Shown: positions 25,541 to 35,939 of the stretch, one piece after another | Layout: every line of letters begins with the position of its first letter | Numbering within the stretch: position 1 is the first letter of the stretch | Source: Hugenholtzia roseola DSM 9546 | GTDB taxonomy: Bacteria; Bacteroidota; Bacteroidia; Cytophagales; Bernardetiaceae | Assembly (NCBI RefSeq): GCF_000422585.1 | Contig: NZ_KE383887.1 | Span: 75,807 to 118,303 of the forward strand | Direction: 5' to 3' | Length of the DNA: 42,497 bases | Notes under the pieces: model-generated | The model's input: the letters and a program-made list of their open reading frames with translations, nothing else | What the model was told of the DNA's origin: nothing | Databases searched by the model: none | Translations under genes and position numbers: made by a program

Positions 25541-26065
25541 CTATTTAAAAGAAATTTCTACCTGCGCCTCTTTGATGGAATCAAAATCAAGGGTGGCGGG
25601 CTGATACTTGATTTTGAGCTTGGTCTTGCCTTGTTTTTCTTCCTTTACTTCGTATTCTTGTGTGAAATCGAGTAGGATTTTGCCCGCTTCTTCTCTGATG
25701 TCGAGTAGCTTGCCTTTTTTTACCGTTTCGTCTTTGAGGGTGAAGACAAGTTTGCGCCCGATATGTTGCGGGTATTGGCGTAGCAAGCGTAGGGGCTGGT
25801 CTGCACCTGCCGAGCCTACTTCTAATTCGTAGGGCTGGTCGTCGGCAAAGAGAGCTGCCTGCTCGATAAGGTCGCCCAATTTCCTGCTTAGGTCGGCGCA
25901 CTGCCCGATAGTTACGCCTTTGTCGCCATCGACGGTAAAGACTACCTTTTGGATTCCACGTCCTGAGATTGCTACATCAAGCAAAAAAAGTTCGCCTTCC
26001 CTGCCTAAATCGGCAAGGGCTTGATTGAAAAGCGAAGTAAGAGTTTCTGAAAGTGCAAGTGCCAT
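25541..26065 (-). CDS. rimP: Ribosome maturation factor RimP
   Basis: 174 residues. Family marks: an N-terminal alpha/beta domain with GELFLLDVAISGRGIQKVVF and a VDGDKGVTIGQCADLSRKLG helix, the VGSAGADQPLRLLRQYPQHIGR turn (family VSSPGxDRPL with S-to-A changes), and a C-terminal SH3-like barrel KGKLLDIREEAGKILLDF. RimP binds the 30S subunit and helps its maturation. It is directly ahead of nusA, the order conserved in most bacteria. A promoter and a terminator-like hairpin lie in its leader. Confidence 0.93.
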   Translation of the reverse strand: MALALSETLTSLFNQALADLGREGELFLLDVAISGRGIQKVVFTVDGDKGVTIGQCADLSRKLGDLIEQAALFADDQPYELEVGSAGADQPLRLLRQYPQHIGRKLVFTLKDETVKKGKLLDIREEAGKILLDFTQEYEVKEEKQGKTKLKIKYQPATLDFDSIKEAQVEISFK

Positions 26066-26129
26066 AGAGAAAAGCTAAGAATGAAGTTCCCCTTTCTATA
26101 AAAAAGAGGCTTTAAAACGGATTGAAAAC

Positions 26130-26160
26130 AAAAAAGGAGAGCCTTTGGCACTCCTTTTTT
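26130..26160 (-). terminator. Terminator-like hairpin in the rimP leader
   Basis: AAAAAAGGAG/CTCCTTTTTT with an inner GCC/GGC pair and three-base loop; T-tract on both strands. It lies 65 bases upstream of the rimP ATG and 32 bases downstream of the predicted rimP promoter, but also 165 bases after the nitroreductase stop. It may be the nitroreductase terminator or an attenuator. Confidence 0.65.
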
Positions 26161-26191
26161 GTTTGGCAGGAAGTTTTTTCTAATTCTGCTG

Positions 26192-26222
26192 CGAAGGTAA
26201 GGCGTTTTTGAGCCAAAAACAA
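26192..26222 (-). promoter_or_regulatory. Bacteroidota-type promoter for rimP-nusA
   Basis: On the minus strand TTG (26222-26220), 20-base spacer, TACCTTCG (26199-26192), one mismatch to TAnnTTTG. Predicted start near 26185, giving a leader of about 120 bases that includes the hairpin at 26130. Confidence 0.6.
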
Positions 26223-26325
26223 ATCTAAGGCTATCTTTTTTGATTTTTCAGGCGTTTTTTTTCAAGTCTGCCTTTGAGATAGCCCTGACAGCGGCTTTCC
26301 AACGGCTATTTTTTCCAACGGCTAT

Positions 26326-26913
26326 TTATTGAATGGTTTTTCCTACCGAAAAACAAATCTCCTCTACTGCCTTTCGGCTGCGCGGCGTAGTTTCGCGCGT
26401 GTAATAGGGTTCTTCCAAGCTATCTGCCTGCCCCAAATAGCCCAATGCCAACATAGTAACAGGCTTAAAATCAGGCGATAAGCCCAATACCGCCGTTGCT
26501 TTTTCTTTCTCAAAACCTTCCATAACGTGTCCATAGACTTCCAGACTAAGGGCTTGCAGGAGTAAGTTTTGGGTTGCCATGCCTGCATCATGGGCGGCAT
26601 TGCCGTTGGGCTTGCCGTTAAGCGAATAGGTCTGTTTGCCCAAAACCACAACTAAGGCAGCGGCATTTTTTGCCCATTTTTTATTGCCTTCTAAAAGCAA
26701 ATCGCAGAGGGTCTGGAAAGCCGCTTCTTCTTGGCGCAGTGCCACTACAAACCGCCAAGGTTGTTCATTCATGGCACTGGGCGCACAGCCTGCCGCCTCG
26801 ATAAGGCTTGCGACTACTTCTTGGCTAAGGTCGCGCTCGGCGAAGGCACGCGGACTCCAACGGTTGCGAATCAGGTCAAGAACGGGGGTTTGGGTCGTGA
26901 GTTTTTTTATCAT
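26326..26913 (-). CDS. Nitroreductase-family FMN oxidoreductase
   Basis: 195 residues. N-terminal RNRWSPRAFAERDLS (the R-x-S-x-R-x-F FMN-phosphate motif), EAAGCAPSAMNEQPWRFVVA (FMN-binding), a central DAGMATQNLLLQALSLEVYG helix (dimer interface and flavin ring) and LALGYLGQAD near the end. NAD(P)H-dependent flavoproteins of this family reduce nitroaromatics, quinones or other electron acceptors in the cytoplasm; natural substrate unknown. Single gene, upstream of rimP on the same strand. A TACCTTAG box lies about 75 bases before the ATG, without a clear TTG partner. Confidence 0.9.
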   Translation of the reverse strand: MIKKLTTQTPVLDLIRNRWSPRAFAERDLSQEVVASLIEAAGCAPSAMNEQPWRFVVALRQEEAAFQTLCDLLLEGNKKWAKNAAALVVVLGKQTYSLNGKPNGNAAHDAGMATQNLLLQALSLEVYGHVMEGFEKEKATAVLGLSPDFKPVTMLALGYLGQADSLEEPYYTRETTPRSRKAVEEICFSVGKTIQ

Positions 26914-27125
26914 TATTTCAATGCGTGTATGAAAAAAAGAGAAAATATCCCAATTGCATTTTCGCTACAAAAGGATACCGCTAAGGTACGAAAATAGCGG
27001 CGAAGCGTTCTATTTTTTCAGAAAATGAGCCAAAGGGGTTGCGCTTGTGGTCTAAAATGACTTTTTAATAGCTCAAAACTCTCTGCTTCTCAAAGTGTAA
27101 TTTTCTTGTCCTTCTGTTTAGCGGC

Positions 27126-27288
27126 GTTAAGTTCTAAAAATGAGGTGCAAATGTAGGGACAAGGCACTGCCTTGTCCTATGCCCCAAACCCTAAGGGTCT
27201 TCAAGACCCTTAGGGTTTAAGTCCAAATTTTATTTCGTTTCCAATTTGACAAAATTTTGATAAAACAAGGCTTTTTACAGACCTTAAC
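27126..27288 (+). repeat. MITE-like repeat, complete copy with palindrome insert
   Basis: 163 bases. Left end GTTAAGTTCTAAAAATGAGG; right end AAAACAAGGCTTTTTACAG followed by ACCTTAAC. Inside: hairpin GGACAAGGCACTGCCTTGTCC, then the same 31-base perfect palindrome as in the copy at 10445 (here 27187-27217), then CAAATTTTATTTCGTTTCC. Compared with the copy at 6320, the palindrome replaces the GAGATTGAAATAAAAAGGG block. It ends 100 bases before ligA; the rest of the 474-base spacer is otherwise empty. Confidence 0.75.
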
Positions 27289-27348
27289 ATTCCTGCCTTC
27301 CTTCCCCTTTTTACTCCCTTGTGCCGAACCTTTTTGCTGCCTTTTTTG

Positions 27349-27356
27349 TATCTTTA
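27349..27356 (+). promoter_or_regulatory. -7 box (TATCTTTA) ahead of ligA
   Basis: TATCTTTA 32 bases before the ATG, one mismatch to TAnnTTTG. The upstream TTG boxes are at 12 and 27 bases, off the usual 19-21, so this is a weak promoter call. Confidence 0.35.
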
Positions 27357-27375
27357 CCGACCTTTTTTACCCTAA

Positions 27376-29464
<2,089 letters not shown>

Positions 29465-29486
29465 ACTTAATGACCTTTTTTAGTAA

Positions 29487-29690
29487 TTAAGTTCTAAAAT
29501 GTTATTTGTCAAATTATATTTCATGTCAAATTTGAAAATAGTAGTACGAAGTTCCATCTTCGTTGCAAGTGAGTTTGCATTGTGAAGTTGGAACTTTACG
29601 CTATCTTGGTAGGAGTAGGATACTGTCTTTTCCTAAGTTGGGTTGGAATAAAAAGCTATTTTCAGTTTTCAAAATTAACTTACTTCATAG
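29487..29690 (+). repeat. Composite, decayed repeat between ligA and the AAA/nuclease gene
   Basis: Begins AAGTTCTAAAATG, then TTGTCAAATTATATTTCATG and TGTCAAATTTGAAAAT, which match the repeat's right half in reverse. Then a separate inverted repeat (AAGTTCC and GGAAC/GGAACTT), then GGTAGGAGTAGGATACTG and GGTTGGAATAAAAAGC, a diverged left half in forward direction. It looks like two decayed copies joined. A TATCTTTC box at 29696-29703 may belong to the next gene. Confidence 0.5.
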
Positions 29691-29749
29691 TGTAATATCT
29701 TTCACTACAAAAAAAATTATTGAAATTATTTTATCAATATAACTAAAAA

Positions 29750-31303
29750 ATGACACAACTACCTTTACTTTCCATAGGTGAGCAGTCTTTTGAGGAGTTG
29801 CGAACAAAAGGCTGCATTTATGTAGACAAAACAGCCTTCCTTGTCCAACTTTTATTTATAGAACAGCAAAAATTTATTTTCCTTCCTCGTCCGCGCAGGT
29901 TTGGTAAGTCCTTGTTAATCAGCACCTTAAAAGCTCTTTTTTTAGGCAAAAAGGAACTCTTTGCAGGGCTTTATATCGAAGATAAAATCACTTGGGAAAG
30001 CAATCCTGTCCTGCATTTTGATTTTAGTAGAATCGGATTTAACGATATAGGCTTGTACCAAGCGATTGAGCTACGTTTGGAAGAGATGGCGGCAGAATAC
30101 GAAGTGAGTCTTACAAAAAAGGGAATTGCTTTAAAATTTTCCGAACTAATAGAAACTTTACACGAAAAAACAAATAAAAAAGTTGTCATTTTAATAGATG
30201 AATACGATAAGCCAATTACAGATGTATTAGAAATCGGGGAGAATAAAAAAGCTCAACTGCACCGCGACATTTTGCGAACTTTTTATAGTGTCGTGAAAGG
30301 CAGCTCTGCACACATTCGCCTATTTTTTATGACAGGAATTGCACGATTTTCCAAAATTTCACTTTTTTCGGACTTGAATAATCTTACGGATTTATCGCAG
30401 GTAGATGATTATCACAACCTTTTAGGTTATACACAAAAAGAATTAGAAAGTTATTTTTCTGCGCACCTAAATTATATTGCAGAAAAGAAAAATATGCCGC
30501 TTGAAGTTTTATTGACAGAGATAAAGGGTTGGTACAATGGCTTTTCTTGGAATGGGACAGATAAACTTTACAATCCTTACTCTATTTTACGCTTTCTTTT
30601 TGCTAAAAAATTTAATAATTATTGGTTTGATAGCGGAACACCTAAATTTCTGGTGGAACTTCTGAAAAAAGAGGTCATGTATGATGTATCGGGCGTTAGG
30701 GTTACTTCTAATTATATAGAAAACGTAGATATAAATAACTTGAATTTAGAAACTATACTTTTTCAAACAGGCTACCTAACGATAAAAAAGATAGACCGCT
30801 TGGGGCGTTATCTCTTAGGCTATCCAAATAAAGAGGTAGAAAAGTCTATGTTGGAGTGTATTTTGGAAGCCTATGTCGAGAGTCCGCGTCAGGCGTTGGC
30901 TGCTTTTGACTTGATTGAGGCAGTAGAAACTTCTAATTTCGAGTTGATGAAAACAGTTTTTAATACGCTTTTTGCTTCTATTCCCTACCAAATATTTGAC
31001 CAAAACCAAGAAAAATATTTTTATGCGATAGTCTTTCTAACTTTTAAATTGTGTGGTTTTCACCTTTATAGCGAAGTATCTACATCTTTGGGTAGGATTG
31101 ATGCCCTATTAGAGGTTGATGATAAAGTTTATATTTTTGAATTTAAATTAAATGAATCTGCCGAAATTGCACTTAGGCAAATTCACGAGCGTGGCTATTA
31201 CAAGCAGTTTATGGGGCAGGATAAGAAAATTTATCTGATTGGCATAAACTTTTCGAGTCAGACTAAAAGCGTAGCCGAATTGCGCTTCGAGGGCGTGGGC
31301 TAA
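29750..31303 (+). CDS. AAA-ATPase-like / PD-(D/E)XK nuclease fusion protein
   Basis: 517 residues. N-terminal AAA-ATPase-like domain (PF09820 type): an IGEQSFEELRTKGCIYVDKT start, a P-loop-like PRPRRFGKS (about 46-54), Walker B-like VVILIDEYDKPI (about 145-156) and a sensor-like FFMTGIARFSK. The middle has EIKGWYNGFSW and YNPYSILRFL. The C-terminal PD-(D/E)XK nuclease domain (PDDEXK_9, PF08011 type) has GRIDALLEV with D451 and IFEFKLN with E464 and K466, followed by the ALRQIHERGYYKQF helix. These proteins exist in many nearly identical copies in Bacteroidota genomes; their role is unknown, with defence or mobile behaviour suspected. All catalytic residues are intact. Flanked by the 27-base direct repeats and a decayed MITE-like repeat. 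Confidence 0.9.
   Translation: MTQLPLLSIGEQSFEELRTKGCIYVDKTAFLVQLLFIEQQKFIFLPRPRRFGKSLLISTLKALFLGKKELFAGLYIEDKITWESNPVLHFDFSRIGFNDIGLYQAIELRLEEMAAEYEVSLTKKGIALKFSELIETLHEKTNKKVVILIDEYDKPITDVLEIGENKKAQLHRDILRTFYSVVKGSSAHIRLFFMTGIARFSKISLFSDLNNLTDLSQVDDYHNLLGYTQKELESYFSAHLNYIAEKKNMPLEVLLTEIKGWYNGFSWNGTDKLYNPYSILRFLFAKKFNNYWFDSGTPKFLVELLKKEVMYDVSGVRVTSNYIENVDINNLNLETILFQTGYLTIKKIDRLGRYLLGYPNKEVEKSMLECILEAYVESPRQALAAFDLIEAVETSNFELMKTVFNTLFASIPYQIFDQNQEKYFYAIVFLTFKLCGFHLYSEVSTSLGRIDALLEVDDKVYIFEFKLNESAEIALRQIHERGYYKQFMGQDKKIYLIGINFSSQTKSVAELRFEGVG
31267..31293 (+). repeat. 27-base direct repeat, copy 2
   Basis: Identical to 29438-29464. It lies in the last codons of the AAA/nuclease gene, 10 bases before its stop. 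Confidence 0.9.
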
Positions 31304-31439
31304 TTTTTTTTGGCGTTTCAATTTTTTTTCCGAACTTGCGGAGTTTTCAGAAAAGACGCGCTTTTTTGGCTAACCCAAAACCTTATTTGGGAGAGCTTCT
31401 GCCTGATATGCAGAATTTTCTTTGTAAAATCTAAAACCG

Positions 31440-34400
31440 ATGAAAAAATATACCGAAGTTAAGAACCTGCACTATGCAGCTATCGCCCAAGAGGTCTTGT
31501 CATTTTGGCAAAATGAGGGCATTTTTGAAAAATCTATTACCCAAAGAGAAGGCGAGCCTACCTTTACTTTCTATGAAGGTCCTCCTTCGGCGAATGGTGC
31601 GCCGGGGATTCATCACGTTATGGCGCGTACTATTAAAGACATTTTTTGCCGCTATCAGACCCTAAAAGGCAAGCAGGTCGCGCGTAAAGGCGGTTGGGAT
31701 ACGCATGGGCTGCCTATCGAATTGCAAGTAGAAAAGGAATTAGGTATTACAAAAGAAGACATCGGTAAGAAAATTTCCATCGAGGCATACAACCAGAAAT
31801 GTAGAGAAACCGTCATGCGTTTCAAAACAGAATGGGAAGACCTCACCCAAAAAATGGGCTATTGGGTAGATTTGCAAGACCCTTATATTACCTTTGATAA
31901 TAAATACATTGAAACGCTTTGGCATCTTTTAAAGCGTCTGTATGACAAAGGCTTTCTATACAAAGGCTACACCATTCAGCCTTATTCGCCTGCCGCAGGC
32001 ACAGGGCTTTCTTCGCACGAGCTAAATCAGCCCGGTTGTTATCGCGAAGTAAAAGACCTTTCGATGATGGCACAATTTAAGGTCAAGGGCAAAGACAATG
32101 AATTTCTCTTGGCTTGGACAACGACCCCTTGGACGCTGCCTTCCAATACTGCCCTTGCCGTAGGAAAAGATATTGAATATATTAAGGTTGAAACGCATAA
32201 CCAATATACCAAACAGCCGATTTCTATTATCTTTGCTAAAGCCCTGATAAACAAGGTCTTGACTCCTGATAGGTACGTGCCTCACAACGAATACGACGAG
32301 GAGAAGCACAAAAATAAGCACCCTTATATTATCGTAGAACAGTTTAAGGGTAGTCATCTTTTGGGGCTAAAATATGAGCAACTTCTGCCTTATGTGCAGC
32401 CTTTGGAAAATGCCCAAAATGCCTTTCAGGTCATTGCAGGCGATTTTGTAAGCACCGAAGATGGTACAGGCATTGTGCATATTGCCCCTACTTTTGGCGC
32501 AGACGACTTTCGTGTGGCGCGTGAAAATGACGTGCCGCCGCTTTTGGTCTTAGACGAAAATGGACAGCCCATGCCTTTGGTCGATAAAAGTGGCAGATTT
32601 GTAAAAGAAGTTACCGATTTTGCAGGCAGAGCCGTCAAATCAGAATACGAACCCGACGAGGTTACGAGTGCGGAAGGCTATGAAAGCACCGATTTGAAAA
32701 TTGCTTTGAAACTAAAAGCCGAAAATCGCGCCTTCAAAATCGAGAAGTACGAACACAATTATCCCCACTGTTGGCGCACCGATAAGCCCATCTTGTACTA
32801 TCCTTTGGCTTCTTGGTTTATCGCTACTACAAAGGTAAAAGAAAAACTTATCGTGCTTAATAAAACCATCAACTGGAAGCCCGAAAGTACAGGCACAGGC
32901 AGGTTCGGAAATTGGCTTGAAAACTTGGTAGATTGGAATTTGAGCCGCAGCCGCTATTGGGGAACGCCCCTTCCCATTTGGCGCAACGAAACAGGCACGC
33001 AGGAAATTTGTATCGGTTCGGTAGAGCAGCTCATTACCGAAATGCAGGCAGCCCAAACTTCGTCTTTGCTTTCCGAAGTGGAAAAGCAGCAAAACGCCGA
33101 AATTTTAGAAAAATACCAAAAACAAGACGGTTTTGACCTGCACCGCCCTTATGCCGATAGGATTACGCTGGTTAGGGAAGGCGAAAAGCTATATCGCGAA
33201 ACCGACCTTATCGACGTTTGGTTCGATTCGGGTGCGATGCCTTATGCGCAGTGGCACTATCCTTTTGAAAATCAGGGCATTTTTGAAAAAAATTACCCCG
33301 CCGATTTCATTGCCGAAGGCGTAGACCAAACGCGCGGCTGGTTCTTCACCCTGCATGCCCTTGCTGTGATGCTGGGCGAAACAGAAGAAAACAAGTCGCT
33401 TTTTGGAGGAATTGCCTTTAAAAATGTAATTTCAAATGGTTTGGTTTTAGATAAAAATGGCAACAAAATGTCTAAGCGTTTGGGCAATGCCGTCGACCCT
33501 TTCCAAACCCTTTCGCAGTATGGCGCAGACCCAACGCGCTGGTATATGGTAGAAAATGCAAACCCTTGGGATAACCTTCGTTTCAATCTTGATGGGGTTA
33601 CGGAAGTGCAGCGCAAGTTTTTTGGAACGCTTCAAAATACGTATAATTTCTTTGCCATTTATGCGAATTTAGATAATTGGACTTATTCGGCAGAAAAGCA
33701 AACTTCTGTGCAGAGCCGCACCGAACTCGACCGCTGGATTAGCTCCAAACTCAATAGCCTTATTGCCGAAGTAGATGGCTATTATGCTGACTATGAGCCT
33801 ACTAAGGTAGCGCGTGCTATCCAAGATTTCGTTTGCGACCAACTTTCAAATTGGTATGTGCGCCTTTGCAGAAAACGCTATTGGGTAGGTGAAATGACGC
33901 AGGATAAGCACATGGCTTATGAAACGCTTTATGAATGTTTGCTTGCCGTTTCGCAGCTTATGTCCCCTATCGCGCCTTTCTTTGCCGATTGGTTATATCA
34001 AAATCTAACCGAAACTTTATCAGAAAAAGACGTTCAGATTTTAGTAGCAAAACAAAACAACCGTTCTATCTTCGGACACCCGTCTATCCATTTGAGCTAT
34101 TGGCAGAATGTGGATAAAAGTCTGATAGACAAGGACTTAGAGCGTCAGGTAGAACTCTCACAGCAGATTTCGTCTATGACACACGCCCTAAGAAAGCGCA
34201 AGCAAATTCGCGTCCGTCAGCCTTTGGAAAAAATCATGGTGGCAGCACCCGACGAGGCTACAAAGGTCTTGGTACAAAAGGCAGCTCCCATTATCCTTTC
34301 AGAAGTGAATGTAAAAAGTTTAGAATTTATACCTGAAAATTCTGAACTTTTAGTTAAGAAAATCAAGCCCAACTTCCGAAAATTAGGCGGACAGTATGGC

Positions 34401-34883
34401 AAACAGATGCCACAGATTGCCGCTTTTATCAATAAAATGACTCCTGCCCAAATCCGTACCGCCGAACAAACAGGGGTAGTCTTGATAAAAACCGACAGCG
34501 GCGAACCTATCATCTTGACTCTCGAAGAGGTAGAAATTGCCTCCCAAGATGTAGAAGGCTGGCTTGTGGCTGCCGAAGCAGGCATTACCGTTGCCCTCGA
34601 CGTAACCATTTCCGAAACGCTCAAAGAGGAAGGTGTGGCACGTGATTTTGTCAATCGTATTCAAAACCTACGCAAAGAAAAAGGTTTGGAAGTACAAGAT
34701 AAAATCAAACTAAAAGTACAACTTTCGGGTACTTTCCTCAATCAGGCTCTACAAAATCATCAAGCCTATATCTGCCAAGAAGTCCAAGCCTTAGCCTTAG
34801 ATTTGGTAGAAAATGTGGAAAACGGCGAAGAGGTAGAGGTAGAAGAAGGCAAGTTTGTGTTAGAAATGGCGGTTTCTAAATAG
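31440..34883 (+). CDS. ileS: Isoleucyl-tRNA synthetase
   Basis: 1147 residues, the long form of IleRS related to eukaryotic and many Bacteroidota enzymes. Class I signature: EGPPSANGAPGIHHVMARTI (HIGH-type motif as HHVM) near residue 45, with GGWDTHGLPIELQVEKELG after it; an editing CP1 domain (about 190-420) with LAWTTTPWTLPSNTALAVG and GTGIVHIAPTFGADD; the catalytic WFDSGAMPYAQWHYP; and the KMSKR loop in LDKNGNKMSKRLGN. The C-terminal part holds the anticodon-binding helices and an extension (VARDFVNRIQNLRKEKGLEV). It charges tRNA-Ile and edits Val-tRNA-Ile. Ahead of the ATG is a small TTCTGC/GCAGAA hairpin (31397-31415) of unknown meaning. Sequence is clean; no frameshift. Confidence 0.97.
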   Translation: MKKYTEVKNLHYAAIAQEVLSFWQNEGIFEKSITQREGEPTFTFYEGPPSANGAPGIHHVMARTIKDIFCRYQTLKGKQVARKGGWDTHGLPIELQVEKELGITKEDIGKKISIEAYNQKCRETVMRFKTEWEDLTQKMGYWVDLQDPYITFDNKYIETLWHLLKRLYDKGFLYKGYTIQPYSPAAGTGLSSHELNQPGCYREVKDLSMMAQFKVKGKDNEFLLAWTTTPWTLPSNTALAVGKDIEYIKVETHNQYTKQPISIIFAKALINKVLTPDRYVPHNEYDEEKHKNKHPYIIVEQFKGSHLLGLKYEQLLPYVQPLENAQNAFQVIAGDFVSTEDGTGIVHIAPTFGADDFRVARENDVPPLLVLDENGQPMPLVDKSGRFVKEVTDFAGRAVKSEYEPDEVTSAEGYESTDLKIALKLKAENRAFKIEKYEHNYPHCWRTDKPILYYPLASWFIATTKVKEKLIVLNKTINWKPESTGTGRFGNWLENLVDWNLSRSRYWGTPLPIWRNETGTQEICIGSVEQLITEMQAAQTSSLLSEVEKQQNAEILEKYQKQDGFDLHRPYADRITLVREGEKLYRETDLIDVWFDSGAMPYAQWHYPFENQGIFEKNYPADFIAEGVDQTRGWFFTLHALAVMLGETEENKSLFGGIAFKNVISNGLVLDKNGNKMSKRLGNAVDPFQTLSQYGADPTRWYMVENANPWDNLRFNLDGVTEVQRKFFGTLQNTYNFFAIYANLDNWTYSAEKQTSVQSRTELDRWISSKLNSLIAEVDGYYADYEPTKVARAIQDFVCDQLSNWYVRLCRKRYWVGEMTQDKHMAYETLYECLLAVSQLMSPIAPFFADWLYQNLTETLSEKDVQILVAKQNNRSIFGHPSIHLSYWQNVDKSLIDKDLERQVELSQQISSMTHALRKRKQIRVRQPLEKIMVAAPDEATKVLVQKAAPIILSEVNVKSLEFIPENSELLVKKIKPNFRKLGGQYGKQMPQIAAFINKMTPAQIRTAEQTGVVLIKTDSGEPIILTLEEVEIASQDVEGWLVAAEAGITVALDVTISETLKEEGVARDFVNRIQNLRKEKGLEVQDKIKLKVQLSGTFLNQALQNHQAYICQEVQALALDLVENVENGEEVEVEEGKFVLEMAVSK

Positions 34884-34925
34884 ACGCTGCTATCTTTTGG
34901 CTATAAAATAATAAAAAATGACAAG

Positions 34926-34961
34926 TTTTGTAGGGACAAGGTGAGCTTTGTCCCTACAAAA
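34926..34961 (+). repeat. Stem-loop fragment of the MITE-like repeat after ileS
   Basis: TTTTGTAGGGACAAGG pairs with CTTTGTCCCTACAAAA (one mismatch, 4-base loop), 43 bases after the ileS stop. It keeps only the hairpin core of the repeat family and may act as transcript end signal. Confidence 0.6.
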
Positions 34962-35028
34962 TAAAAAACTACTTAAAATTAACGCTTTTTATATGAAAAA
35001 TAACATAAGTATTGAAATTTATTCTCTC

Positions 35029-35913
35029 TCAAATAAACTCAAACTTAGCATCACGATAGTTAAAAAGAAAGTATAGATGTGAAAGCAAAAGGCTGGTTTC
35101 TTCGCCCATTCCGTAGGTGGGAAGTTTGTTTTTTCTGATATAAATGCTAACCTTTTCGCTCCAAAGGCTAAGTTGGTAGAAAAGTGCTTTGGCTTGGGTA
35201 AAGTCCAATAAAAGGGAAATTTCGTGGTCTGTGCCGTCTTGCAGGCGCAGATATAGATTGAAACGCCCTATTTGTTCGGTCAAATTTTCATCAAAACCCG
35301 AAATAGTGAGGGCTTCTATTTTATCGATAGAAACGTGCAGGATTCCCTTTTTTTGCCTCAATGCTAAAGAAGTTTTATTTAAAAACAAATTATTTTTTCT
35401 ATTTTCCTTCAAATAAGGAAGAATAGAAAACTTATTTATCATAAAAGTAAGCGTGGCAGCCAAAAAAGTAGCAAGTAGGAAGGGTATCAATAAATTTGCC
35501 TCTGTGCCAATAAAACTTAGAAGGGGCAGCAAAAAACCTATCAAGATGGCTGCCATAGAAAGCGCAATCCTTTTGAAATTGCCGTTTTTTGTCTTTTGGC
35601 GAAGCCTGACGCTCCAAATTTCCGTAGGGGCAAGGCTGATATTAGCTTGTACTTGAAAAGGATAATTATCCAAATCAAAGATTTTTTGGCGCAGCGTAAG
35701 GACAGTCGCTTGCGGAATTTTGTCCAAAGTCTGGCTCTGCCCACAGTGCTGCTCTCCCAAATACTGCCAAGTTTCTACCAAAAAAACGGATTTGCAGGCA
35801 GCACAAAAAACGACTTTATCGCCTGCCTTGATGCTATCGCCCGTAATAGGGTCTTGGCGATTTTGGGCTAAAAAATCGCTGTGCTTTTCAGTTTCTATCA
35901 GGTGAGTGTGCAT
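35029..35913 (-). CDS. Zinc-finger-like N-terminus plus two-helix membrane protein (paralogue 1)
   Basis: 294 residues. Residues 1-63 are identical to paralogue 2: MHTHLIETEKHSDFLAQNRQ, then DPITGDSIKAGDKVVFCAAC, KSVFLVETWQ and GEQHCG. The CxxC, the W and the HC resemble a treble-clef/RING-like finger in which the first Cys pair is replaced by DPITG, as in U-box-like forms; metal binding is doubtful without it. Next comes a strand-rich linker, two transmembrane helices (about 115-170, IALSMAAILIGFLLPLLSF and LIPFLLATFLAATLTFMI) and a beta-rich PH-like domain (IDKIEALTISGFDENLTEQI, LYLRLQDGTDHEISLLL), ending with a helix SLLLSHLYFLFNYRDAKFEF. Probably inner-membrane. Function unknown. It follows paralogue 2 after 26 bases, in one operon. 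Confidence 0.65.
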   Translation of the reverse strand: MHTHLIETEKHSDFLAQNRQDPITGDSIKAGDKVVFCAACKSVFLVETWQYLGEQHCGQSQTLDKIPQATVLTLRQKIFDLDNYPFQVQANISLAPTEIWSVRLRQKTKNGNFKRIALSMAAILIGFLLPLLSFIGTEANLLIPFLLATFLAATLTFMINKFSILPYLKENRKNNLFLNKTSLALRQKKGILHVSIDKIEALTISGFDENLTEQIGRFNLYLRLQDGTDHEISLLLDFTQAKALFYQLSLWSEKVSIYIRKNKLPTYGMGEETSLLLSHLYFLFNYRDAKFEFI

Positions 35914-35939
35914 ACAGTATATTTTTTATAGTTTAAAAA

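Noticed and set aside
25541-26065. Long frames in other phases inside rimP, nusA, ileS and the large secreted protein
   Set aside because: Antisense or out-of-phase shadows of clear genes.
31397-31415. Hairpin TTCTGC/GCAGAA upstream of ileS as a T-box riboswitch
   Set aside because: Only a 6-base stem; no T-box sequence, specifier loop or terminator, and T-boxes are not known from this phylum.
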